Source of the DNA: Paramuribaculum sp.
Lineage (GTDB): Bacteria; Bacteroidota; Bacteroidia; Bacteroidales; Muribaculaceae
Direction of reading: 5' to 3'
Length of the DNA: 7,440 nt
Assembly: GCA_029051965.1 (NCBI GenBank)
Contig: JAIDJZ010000395.1
Location: 1-7,440, forward strand
Part shown: positions 1 through 6,245 of the stretch, piece by piece
Position numbering within the stretch: position 1 is the first letter of the stretch
Layout: every line of letters starts with the position of its first letter
Translations under genes and position numbers: made by a program
Notes under the pieces: model-generated
What the model saw: only the letters and a program-made list of their open reading frames with translations
Databases searched by the model: none
Told to the model about the DNA's origin: nothing

Positions 1-2
1 AC

Positions 3-104
3 GCTCCTTCATCACAAGACAAAAATCACTCAGAGATATGCGACCCCAGCGTTAACAAATATTGGGGAACCGGCTCTTACGATCAGTTTGCGGTCCGGAG
101 ATAG
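3..104 (+). CDS. 3' end of an upstream gene (partial, unrecognised)
   Basis: The frame that begins at base 3 stays open to a TAG at 102-104. It ends in VNKYWGTGSYDQFAVRR, which reads like a real protein C-terminus, with aromatic residues, glycine and a basic end. The other two plus frames give less protein-like tails and stop at 53-55 and 106-108. I do not recognise the family. If real, the gene lies 71 bases before the FHA gene on the same strand and could belong to the same signalling cluster. A stretch of 33 codons is too short to be sure of the frame. Confidence 0.4.
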   Translation, partial: APSSQDKNHSEICDPSVNKYWGTGSYDQFAVRR

Positions 105-126
105 GTGAATTGTCGGATAGATTGAT

Positions 127-134
127 TATCTTTG
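127..134 (+). promoter_or_regulatory. Candidate Bacteroidetes -7 box for the FHA/kinase cassette
   Basis: TATCTTTG matches the Bacteroidetes sigma-ABfr -7 consensus TAnnTTTG exactly. It sits 41 bases before the FHA start codon, so transcription would begin near 139 with a leader of about 37 bases. No good TTTG -33 box is present at the usual 19-21 base spacing; the nearest TTTG (87-90) is too far away. The call therefore rests on one half of the promoter. Confidence 0.4.
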
Positions 135-175
135 TGGGGAAGAATGACTGCCGCCCGTAGCGGCTGTCGAATCCT

Positions 176-649
176 ATGAAGAGTATGAAGACAATTGTGA
201 CATGCCGATATTGTGGTCTGGAGGTGGCTGCTGACAGCCGCTTTCCGGCTGAGTGTCCCCGTTGCGGGCGGATGGTCTCCGCCGATGGGGCGACGCCGGT
301 TCATGAGGCTTCTGTCAGTCTCTGTCCGGTTGGAGCAGCAGGTCCGGGTCATGTGGATGTCGTGAATCTTCCGGCGGGAGTGCATACGATAGGCCGCCGC
401 TCGGATAAGAGTGACGCTACGGTGCAGCTCGATGTTCATGATTTCTTCATGAGCAAACGACATGCGATGATTGCCGTCGGGCGCGAGCCGGCAGGCGGTG
501 TGACAGTCACGGTTGGCGATGCCGGCAGTTCGAACGGCACATTTGTCAATGACCGGCGTCTCGGTCCCGGCGAACAGATGCGGGTTGCCGACGGCGACGT
601 GCTGCGACTCGGCAACACGATGTTTCGTCTCTCGATAAACAGTTTCTAA
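176..649 (+). CDS. Zinc-ribbon plus FHA domain protein
   Basis: A small soluble protein of 157 residues with no signal peptide or membrane segment. Residues 10-30 form a zinc ribbon with two cysteine pairs (C10/C13 and C27/C30; CRYC and CPRC). Residues about 60-155 form a forkhead-associated domain, which binds phosphothreonine peptides. Its hallmarks are visible: IGR at 72-74, SKRH at 93-96, SSNGT at 118-122, and the closing DGDVLRLG strand. The linker between the two is about 30 residues. The stop is 3 bases before the kinase start, so the two are almost certainly translated from one message, and the FHA domain is the likely reader of sites phosphorylated by that kinase (inference). A second in-frame ATG at 185 is an alternative start; neither has a clear ribosome binding site, as is usual in Bacteroidota. 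Domain call secure; physiological role unknown. Confidence 0.9.
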   Translation: MKSMKTIVTCRYCGLEVAADSRFPAECPRCGRMVSADGATPVHEASVSLCPVGAAGPGHVDVVNLPAGVHTIGRRSDKSDATVQLDVHDFFMSKRHAMIAVGREPAGGVTVTVGDAGSSNGTFVNDRRLGPGEQMRVADGDVLRLGNTMFRLSINSF

Positions 650-652
650 GCG

Positions 653-1894
653 ATGGACAGAGAGGTTTTTTTCAGCCGTTACAGATTTGATCCGGTGAGT
701 GACCGGTTGGGAGCCGGAAGCTTCGGCACGGTCGTGAAGGCTTACGACACATTGCTCGACCGCTGGGTGGCGCTTAAGATTTCGCCTGTCACATCGGATT
801 CGATCAGATTGCGACGTGAAGTGGAGCTTGTCTCGGCTCTCCCTCCGCATCAGAATGTGGCAGTCTATGAAGAGTGTGTGACCGTTGCGGAGGCTGCCGG
901 CGAGACCGATATCGCGGTGCTTCGCTACTATCCGGAAGGTTCTTTTGCCGATCTGCTTGAGCGCGGTTCGCTTGCTCCGGAAGATGTGGCCGACATACTG
1001 CGCCAGATTCTCGACGGATTGGGTTTTCTTCATGCCAACGGCGTTGTCCATCGCGATCTGAAGCCTTCAAATATTCTCATGGCACGGCGTCCCGACGGCC
1101 GCTATGTGCCAAAGATCGCCGATTTCGGGATCAGCAAGCCGTGTGGCGGGGCTGATGACACAGCCATAGCCGCCGTCAGCATCAGTTATGCTTCGCCGGA
1201 GCAGCTGTGCGGTCAGCCGCAGGGCTATAACTCCGACCTGTGGAGCTATGGAGTGATTGTCTACCGGGCTGTGACCGGAGAGATGCCGTTCACGGCGGGA
1301 TCGCTCGATCCGAATTCGATGATGGGGCGTGTCGAGATCATGAACAAGATAACATCGGGGCAGCTGCCTGAGGGCCTTGAGGCGATGCCGCAGCCGTGGC
1401 AGTCGGTGGTCAGGAGCTGTCTTGTTGTCGATCCGCATTCGAGGGCCGACGAGAAGGCTCTTTCGATTCTTCTCGGAGCTCCGGCAGAACGCGAATGGAA
1501 GCCGAAGCCGCGCGGACCTGTAGCGCCACCTCCAGTAAGCGAACCGGCTTCGGTTCAGCAGCCGTCGCCGAAGGAAAGACCGGTCTCAAATGGCAGACCG
1601 TGGGTGATTGTGGCTCTGTTGGTAGCTCTGTTGCTTGGCCTCGTTGTTCTGCTGATGGTTCAGCGTGGACGCCGGCCGGTCGCAACGACAGTGCCGCCTA
1701 CGGTAACTAATTCCGCACCGGAACAGCAGTCGCTTTCGCCGACGCCGGGACATGAAGATACAGCATGTGTTGTGGCGGTCGACGATGAAGATTATGCTTA
1801 TATAATCGACGATACGGCTGCGGTAGAGGTTGTTGCGGTCGATACGGCAGCGGTGGACACGACGGCCTGTTATGACAATTCATTTTTTGACTGA
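653..1894 (+). CDS. Membrane-anchored Hanks-type Ser/Thr protein kinase
   Basis: A 413-residue protein with an intact eukaryotic-like kinase domain (about 10-275) in the cytoplasm. Visible motifs are the glycine loop GAGSFG at 20-25, ATP-binding K42 in VALK, the alpha-C glutamate near E56, HRDLKPSN at 133-140 with catalytic D135, and DFG at 157-159. SPE replaces APE at 181-183 and D195 lies in DLWSYG. All residues needed for phosphotransfer are present. A Pro-rich, mildly basic linker (about 277-315) leads to one membrane helix at about 317-336. The extracytoplasmic tail of about 75 residues has no PASTA or other known sensor domain; its last 47 residues are very acidic, repeat DTA/DTT, and hold two cysteines (C372, C406). 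It sits between the FHA gene and the pseudokinase gene. The substrate is unknown; autophosphorylation, the FHA partner's targets or the pseudokinase are plausible. Confidence 0.93.
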   Translation: MDREVFFSRYRFDPVSDRLGAGSFGTVVKAYDTLLDRWVALKISPVTSDSIRLRREVELVSALPPHQNVAVYEECVTVAEAAGETDIAVLRYYPEGSFADLLERGSLAPEDVADILRQILDGLGFLHANGVVHRDLKPSNILMARRPDGRYVPKIADFGISKPCGGADDTAIAAVSISYASPEQLCGQPQGYNSDLWSYGVIVYRAVTGEMPFTAGSLDPNSMMGRVEIMNKITSGQLPEGLEAMPQPWQSVVRSCLVVDPHSRADEKALSILLGAPAEREWKPKPRGPVAPPPVSEPASVQQPSPKERPVSNGRPWVIVALLVALLLGLVVLLMVQRGRRPVATTVPPTVTNSAPEQQSLSPTPGHEDTACVVAVDDEDYAYIIDDTAAVEVVAVDTAAVDTTACYDNSFFD

Positions 1895-1914
1895 CAAGAA
1901 ACGAAGATTATTAA

Positions 1915-3093
1915 ATGACATATCAAGAATTCCTATCAAAATATTCCTACGACAGAAAAACCGACAAAGTTTACTCCGGACGTTTCGGGGCTATCTATAA
2001 GGCCAAAGAGGGGAAACGCGGCAAGGAGGTGTTTGTCCGTCTGATGCGCGTCGATGACGAGTCGGCTGCGGCAACTCTTGCGTCGGAGGTCGATTTCGTC
2101 AATTCGCTTCCGGCAAATCCGTCGGTGGTGCGCTATAGCCGCAGCTATCGCTTTGAGGAGGCGACGGGCGAAGTGGATTGCGCGATAATGGATTTTTATC
2201 CTCTTGGCAATCTGCCACGGCTGCTCGAAGACTGGAAGCTCGACAACGAAGAGCGGAAGGGGCTGCGCGACCGGATCGTGGCGGCGGTCGGCTTTCTGAG
2301 GGAAAACGGAGTGAAGATGGGGGCTTTCGATCCTTCGGCGATTTTTGTCAGTGAGGAGAATGGCGCGCTGATTCCCCATCTTGTTGATCTCAGCGGGACG
2401 GATGCGGACAATCCCGCATATCTCGATGATCTCGCGTTGTATCTTCCTGTCGAGGAACCGGCAGAGGAAGCTGTGGAGGAATCCGTGGCGGAAACTGTGG
2501 CGGACCCGGCGGAAACAAGTGGTGAAGAGCCGCTTGCAGAGCCGTCTGAAGAGCCAGCGCCGGCAGCAGTAGAGGAGGAATCACCGGAAGAATTACTGGA
2601 AGAATCACCGGAAGAGGCTGATGAGGCAGTAGTGCCGGATGCAGTACCGGAGCCGGAGGGTCGGACTCACAAGGGTCTGCTGCTCGGGGGAGTTGCGCTG
2701 ACATGGGTGGCTATTTCCGCACTGATCTGGTTTGTCCATGTCAATCGTAATCCGAAAGGGGTTGAGGCTGAGGCAGCCGCCGACACGACCGTGATCGCGC
2801 CTGTCTATCCGGCCGATGAGTTCGCGCGTCAGGAGGCTGCGCGCCTCGACAGTATTGAAAAGGCCCGACAGGACAGCGTTGCCGCATTCAAGGCCGACAG
2901 CATTGCCTATATGAAACGGATTGAAGCCGAGCGCGCCCGCAAGGCGAAGGAGGCGGAACGCCGCAAGGCGGAGGCCGCTGCTGCGGAGGAAGCTCCGAAG
3001 CCTAAAGCCGATGAAGAGCCGGTCAATACGCATGAGCATGTCGCGCCTCAGCCGCAACCACAGCCGCACACTGAACCGGCGTCTGCGGAGTGA
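1915..3093 (+). CDS. Membrane-anchored pseudokinase, truncated paralogue of the preceding kinase
   Basis: A 392-residue protein whose first 170 or so residues align with the kinase encoded upstream: both open with a FxxxYxxD segment, then SGRFGAIYKA matches the glycine loop. The catalytic set is gone. The VALK lysine is R42, HRD has become GAF (136-138) with alanine A137 at the catalytic aspartate, the catalytic-loop Asn is A142, and DFG is DLS (158-160). The activation segment and C-lobe are missing, so it should not phosphorylate. Residues 180-249 are a disordered acidic linker with about 28 Glu/Asp and no Lys, Arg or His. One membrane helix follows at about 254-276. The extracytoplasmic part (277-392) has a charged helical stretch with three 8-residue xDS(I/V) repeats at 311-334, a Lys/Arg-rich segment, and a Gln-Pro-rich end. 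It starts 20 bases after the kinase stop. Role inferred: scaffold or regulator of the kinase. Confidence 0.8.
   Translation: MTYQEFLSKYSYDRKTDKVYSGRFGAIYKAKEGKRGKEVFVRLMRVDDESAAATLASEVDFVNSLPANPSVVRYSRSYRFEEATGEVDCAIMDFYPLGNLPRLLEDWKLDNEERKGLRDRIVAAVGFLRENGVKMGAFDPSAIFVSEENGALIPHLVDLSGTDADNPAYLDDLALYLPVEEPAEEAVEESVAETVADPAETSGEEPLAEPSEEPAPAAVEEESPEELLEESPEEADEAVVPDAVPEPEGRTHKGLLLGGVALTWVAISALIWFVHVNRNPKGVEAEAAADTTVIAPVYPADEFARQEAARLDSIEKARQDSVAAFKADSIAYMKRIEAERARKAKEAERRKAEAAAAEEAPKPKADEEPVNTHEHVAPQPQPQPHTEPASAE
2845..2916 (+). repeat. Three tandem 8-residue xDS(I/V) repeats inside the pseudokinase tail
   Basis: Codons 311-334 encode LDSIEKAR, QDSVAAFK and ADSIAYMK, three units of eight residues sharing Asp-Ser-(Ile/Val) at positions 2-4 and a basic residue at position 8. 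Similar DSI-rich helical stretches are common in periplasmic parts of Bacteroidota envelope proteins. The DNA copies have diverged, so this is a protein-level repeat and not a recent duplication. Confidence 0.6.
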
Positions 3094-3106
3094 TATCAGC
3101 GCGACG

Positions 3107-3126
3107 CCGGCGATGAAAATTGTCGG
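3107..3126 (+). terminator. GNRA-capped hairpin after the kinase cassette, possible weak terminator
   Basis: An 8-base stem (3107-3114 with 3119-3126) closes a GAAA tetraloop. Two of the pairs are G-U, so the stem forms well only in plus-strand RNA; in minus-strand RNA they become A-C mismatches. It lies 13 bases after the pseudokinase stop and is followed by a U-rich but interrupted stretch (CATTATTCTT), not a clean U run. Position and strand bias fit a 3'-end element of the cassette. The first bases of its downstream stretch overlap the end of rsmD on the other strand. Confidence 0.4.
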
Positions 3127-3132
3127 GAATCA

Positions 3133-3678
3133 TTATTCTTCCGGACGGAGGAAGATCGAGAAGTTGACGCTTCCGTAGGCCACATGGCGATGAAACCAGG
3201 GGAGGCCGGAGAAGTCATTCCGTTTCGAATGCTCAAGGATGAAAATGCCTCCCGGGCGTATGATGCCTGAGTCGAGCACGAGACGCGGGACATCTTCGAA
3301 TCGCGGCAGGTCGTAGGGGGGATCAGCGAAAACGAAATCGTAGGTGTCGGCCGGCGACGAGGTGAGGTAGCGGAACACATCGCCCCGGATCAGCCGCAGG
3401 TTTTTCTCGCCGAGGGTTTCGGCGGTGCGGCTTATGAACCGGTGCTGGGTCGAGGCTTTTTCTATGGAAGTGACTCTTCCCGCTCCGCGCGAGAGCAATT
3501 CGAAGGTTATGGCTCCTGTTCCGGCAAACAGGTCAAGCGCCTCGATCCCTTCGAGATCGGTCATGTTCTCGATGATGTTGAATATGTTCTCGCGCGCGAA
3601 ATCGGTTGTGGGCCGCGCGGTTATGTTTGTCGGGACGTCGAAGCGCCGACGTCCGTATTTGCCTCGGATTATTCGCAT
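3133..3678 (-). CDS. rsmD: 16S rRNA (guanine(966)-N2)-methyltransferase RsmD
   Basis: A 181-residue cytoplasmic enzyme, the normal size for RsmD, which methylates N2 of G966 in helix 31 of 16S rRNA using S-adenosylmethionine. It opens with the family's MRIIRGKYGRRRF and RPTTDFARENIFNI segments. SAM-binding motif I is LDLFAGTGAI (48-57), followed by the acidic E73 at the end of strand 2 and the catalytic DPPY at 119-122. The start codon lies inside the end of the upstream DUF3822 gene (10-base overlap), so the two are translationally coupled. It converges with the pseudokinase gene, with about 40 bases between the stops. Confidence 0.95.
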   Translation of the reverse strand: MRIIRGKYGRRRFDVPTNITARPTTDFARENIFNIIENMTDLEGIEALDLFAGTGAITFELLSRGAGRVTSIEKASTQHRFISRTAETLGEKNLRLIRGDVFRYLTSSPADTYDFVFADPPYDLPRFEDVPRLVLDSGIIRPGGIFILEHSKRNDFSGLPWFHRHVAYGSVNFSIFLRPEE

Positions 3679-4502
3679 ATCGGAAGAATTATAAGTGGGA
3701 AGGGCGCCTGAAGAGTTGTTTTAGTGGCGCGGAATCTCAATGCCGGGAACGGTACAGGACGGATCTCGGTCAGATAGTTACGGAGAACTGAAGCCAGCGA
3801 ATCGGATGCCGTCAGAGACTGTCCGTGGAGAGCCAGATCGAAATCGGCGTCTTCGGGCCTGAATCCGATGTTGCTGAACGATGCCATGACGTAGTAGGCG
3901 GCGTCGGCAATTTCGTTGAAGCGAAAGTCGTTGGCGGCGAGAATCCGGTCATTGTTGATGGCGATAAGTGTCAGTCTGTTGTCGCGGACGAGCACTATGG
4001 CGCGTTTGCTCCTGAGTCCGTCGGTGCGGCTGAGGAAATAGGTGGCGAGCAGAGGAATCCGTCCGTGGAGTCTGACATTGAAGAAGGTCCGTCGGATGAA
4101 AGCCGTGACTTCCGGTTCGAGCCCTTCGAGCATAATGGTCTCTGCATTGATCGGGTAGGAGGTCAGCTCCATAGAGTCGGCCGACGGGCAAGCGGCTGCA
4201 AACAGCATTTCGTATTGCTCGGTCGTCGCACAGGCTGGCACAATCAGTCTCGATCGGGAATCGATCACGCAGTCGATCTTTCTGAAGTCGCTGAGAAGAA
4301 GAGGGTTGTCGTAGATTATGTCCTCGATGGCCTTAAGTCGCGACGGGGCGTTCGGATCGAATGGAAACGAACGCCAGACGATCTCCTCCCGTGCGACCGG
4401 AGGATAGAGCGCCACGTCGAGCGAATCCTGCCCGATCATCAGCGCGAGACGCCACAGTTCGGGCTGGGCGATAAGATCTTTTTCAAGTTTTGCCTGTAAC
4501 AT
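3669..4502 (-). CDS. DUF3822 family protein
   Basis: A 277-residue soluble protein without a signal peptide or membrane helix. I recognise it as DUF3822, a Bacteroidota-restricted family of unknown function that is commonly encoded directly before rsmD, as here. Sequence features that fit are the N-terminal LALMIGQDSLDVALY strand pair, the IIYDNPLLLSDF segment, a central AIVLVRDNRLTLIAINNDRI pair of strands, and the NEIADAAYYVMASF helix. The alternating strand pattern resembles a degenerate actin/hexokinase-like (ASKHA) fold, but I see no intact phosphate-binding loops. It overlaps rsmD by 10 bases. The first ATG is kept because a later start at residue 22 would remove the first conserved strand. 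Function unknown. Confidence 0.8.
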   Translation of the reverse strand: MLQAKLEKDLIAQPELWRLALMIGQDSLDVALYPPVAREEIVWRSFPFDPNAPSRLKAIEDIIYDNPLLLSDFRKIDCVIDSRSRLIVPACATTEQYEMLFAAACPSADSMELTSYPINAETIMLEGLEPEVTAFIRRTFFNVRLHGRIPLLATYFLSRTDGLRSKRAIVLVRDNRLTLIAINNDRILAANDFRFNEIADAAYYVMASFSNIGFRPEDADFDLALHGQSLTASDSLASVLRNYLTEIRPVPFPALRFRATKTTLQAPFPLIILPICE

Positions 4503-4507
4503 GATTG

Positions 4508-4515
4508 CAAATTTA
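4508..4515 (-). promoter_or_regulatory. Candidate -7 box for the DUF3822-rsmD operon
   Basis: On the minus strand this reads TAAATTTG, a full match to the Bacteroidetes -7 consensus and the same 8 bases as the tRNA promoter facing the other way. It ends only 5 bases before the DUF3822 start codon, which would make the message nearly leaderless. No TTTG lies at the expected -33 distance, so the call is tentative. Confidence 0.35.
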
Positions 4516-4609
4516 CAGAAAATCTTGCGGATTACTGATCGGAACCGAAAAAAAGTCGACTGATTGTCATGAGTGGTGGTGTGATTGTCTGGGAAAAGTC
4601 ATCGGTATG

Positions 4610-4640
4610 TTTCGATATTCGGCTTTTTTTATTAAATTTG
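4610..4640 (+). promoter_or_regulatory. Promoter of tRNA-Arg(CCT)
   Basis: TTTC at 4610-4613 (one change from the TTTG -33 box), a 19-base spacer, then TAAATTTG at 4633-4640 (full match to TAnnTTTG). This is the standard Bacteroidetes housekeeping arrangement. Transcription would start near 4645, about 10 bases before the mature tRNA. Because I see no terminator after the tRNA, the same promoter may also feed the MFS and phosphorylase genes. Confidence 0.6.
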
Positions 4641-4654
4641 CGGACAAATAAAGA

Positions 4655-4726
4655 GCCCCGGTAGTTCAACGGATAGAATAGAAGTTTCCTAAACTTTTGA
4701 TAGCAGTTCGATTCTGCTCCGGGGTA
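4655..4726 (+). tRNA. tRNA-Arg(CCT)
   Basis: A complete 72-base cloverleaf. The acceptor stem 4655-4661 pairs with 4719-4725 (six Watson-Crick pairs and a terminal G-U), with discriminator A4726. The D stem is GTTC/GAAT with an 8-base loop. The anticodon stem GAAGT/ACTTT encloses the loop TTCCTAA, with anticodon CCT at 4688-4690, which reads AGG (arginine). The variable loop has 4 bases. The T stem AGCAG/CTGCT encloses TTCGATT. The 3' CCA is not encoded and must be added after transcription. Confidence 0.95.
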
Positions 4727-4810
4727 CAAGAATCACCCTCGTGGCTCAGGTAGAAAACAAATTTGTCGGAGGGGATCCGCCTAATCTGTTCAATACCTTA
4801 ATAAAAACAA

Positions 4811-6181
4811 ATGACGCAGTCTATCAAATCAGCGCCTCAAGCCGGGAAACGTTCGCCACTGGCGTGGGTTCCGTCGGTCTATTTCGCAATGGGTCTTCCT
4901 TTTGTTGCGCTCAACCTCGTTTCGGTGATCATGTTCAACAATCTGGGTGTGGACATGGAGGACATCGCCTTCTGGACGTCGTTGCTGACACTTCCCTACA
5001 CCCTTAAGTTTCTCTGGAGTCCGCTTCTTGAAATCTACTGGACGAAGAAGAATTTCGTTGTTGCGACGCAGGCTATCTCCGGTTTCTGTTTCGCACTGAT
5101 CGCGTTTCTGCTGCCATTGCCCGACTTTTTCACATGGGTCATCGCCGTCATGGGCGTCATCGCTCTTTCGGGCGCGACCCACGACATAGCTGCCGACGGA
5201 GTCTATCTGACCGCCCTCGACAAGAAGACGCAATCGACCTATATCGGCTGGCAGGGTGCATTCTATAATCTTGCCAAGGTGTTGGCCAACGGTCTGCTGG
5301 TCGGGCTTGCGGGTGTGTTGATGACCCATTTCAATGAGTCCGATCCCGAACGTGCGCCGTTCTATGCGTGGATGATCATCATGGGGCTGATCGGGGCGAT
5401 TCTGATCGGTGTCTCGATCTATCACTTTTTCATGGTGCCGGGCCAGACTGTGGTGAAGAGCGATGCGGCGCCGAAGTCGTTTTCGGAATCTATGAGCGAG
5501 ATGGCCCGCGTGCTGCTCGATTTCTTTAAGAAAAAATATATATGGCTCTATATCCTCTTCATTGTCTGCTATCGTCTGACCGAGGGCTTTGCGATGAAGA
5601 TGGTGCCAATCTTCCTTCAGGCTCCTCTTTCCGAGGGAGGTATCGCGCTGAGCAATGAGGTGATGGGTTCGCTCTACGGCGTTTTCGGAACGGTCGCTTT
5701 CATCGTGGGTTCGATTCTCGGAGGCTACTATATCGCCCATTTCGGACTGAAGAAGGTGTTGTTCTCGCTTGTGTGCATTTTCAACATTCCGTTTGTCATC
5801 TATTTCCTCTTCTCTGTTTTCCAGCCGCAGAATCTGTGGGTTGTCGGATCGGGTCTTGTCGCGGAATATTTCTGCTATGGATTCGGATTCGTCGGTCTGA
5901 CGATGTTCATGATGCAGCAGGTTGCTCCCGGAAAGCATTCAATGGCCCACTATGCCTTCGCTTCCGCTATCATGAACTTCGGCGTCATGCTCCCTGGCAT
6001 GATCTCGGGATGGATCTGCAAGCAGACGGGCTATGAGATGTTCTTTATTATCGCGCTCGTTGTCTCGATTCCGGCGTTCATTCTGGCCTGGATCGTTCCG
6101 TTTACCCATTCCGAAAGCGACACCACCGCTGAGGAGGCAATCGACTCAGCCATCGAAGGTGAGGAAAACTCCCAGTTCTGA
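4811..6181 (+). CDS. AmpG-like MFS permease, probable mannosyl-disaccharide importer
   Basis: A 456-residue integral inner-membrane protein with about 12 hydrophobic helices in two halves, split by a cytoplasmic loop at about 211-243. It resembles the AmpG-type branch of the major facilitator superfamily: THDIAADGVYL at 123-133 corresponds to the family's conserved QDIxxDA-type motif in helix 4, and short basic loops follow helices 2 (TKKN, 78-81) and 8 (FGLKK, 311-315). The acidic C-terminal tail is probably cytoplasmic. The TAA at 4802-4804 lies in frame just upstream, so ATG 4811 is the first possible start; it is preceded by an A-rich stretch typical of the phylum. The GH130 gene follows after 64 bases, which suggests that it imports that enzyme's disaccharide substrate (Man-GlcNAc or a related beta-mannoside). 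Substrate is inferred from context only. Confidence 0.85.
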   Translation: MTQSIKSAPQAGKRSPLAWVPSVYFAMGLPFVALNLVSVIMFNNLGVDMEDIAFWTSLLTLPYTLKFLWSPLLEIYWTKKNFVVATQAISGFCFALIAFLLPLPDFFTWVIAVMGVIALSGATHDIAADGVYLTALDKKTQSTYIGWQGAFYNLAKVLANGLLVGLAGVLMTHFNESDPERAPFYAWMIIMGLIGAILIGVSIYHFFMVPGQTVVKSDAAPKSFSESMSEMARVLLDFFKKKYIWLYILFIVCYRLTEGFAMKMVPIFLQAPLSEGGIALSNEVMGSLYGVFGTVAFIVGSILGGYYIAHFGLKKVLFSLVCIFNIPFVIYFLFSVFQPQNLWVVGSGLVAEYFCYGFGFVGLTMFMMQQVAPGKHSMAHYAFASAIMNFGVMLPGMISGWICKQTGYEMFFIIALVVSIPAFILAWIVPFTHSESDTTAEEAIDSAIEGEENSQF

Positions 6182-6245
6182 TCGGGGAGCGACAGAAAAT
6201 AAGAAACAACTTATCGACTACAATTATTACCAAATTCTTAAGTAA

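Noticed and set aside
83..1051. Long open frame on the minus strand (322 codons)
   Set aside because: It lies opposite the FHA and kinase genes, both of which have clear domain motifs. Its translation is rich in Arg, His and Thr with no family features, as expected of a shadow frame in GC-rich coding DNA.
2581..2615. Direct repeat TCACCGGAAGA in the acidic linker of the pseudokinase
   Set aside because: It is a by-product of coding for repeated Ser-Pro-Glu-Glu in a low-complexity linker; no sign of a mobile element or attachment site.
3825..4499. Plus-strand open frame of 224 codons opposite DUF3822
   Set aside because: The minus-strand product matches a known family and is coupled to rsmD; the plus-strand translation has no family features.
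4733..4776. GTGGCTCAGGTAG resembling a tRNA D-arm, and the palindrome ACAAATTTGT, after tRNA-Arg
   Set aside because: No acceptor, anticodon or T arm can be built around the D-arm-like bases. The palindrome is short, AT-rich and lacks a partner site, so neither supports a second tRNA or an operator.
4829..5938. Minus-strand open frame of 369 codons
   Set aside because: It is antisense to the MFS gene. The translation is strongly charged (Asp, Glu, His, Arg), which is the usual antisense image of hydrophobic helices.
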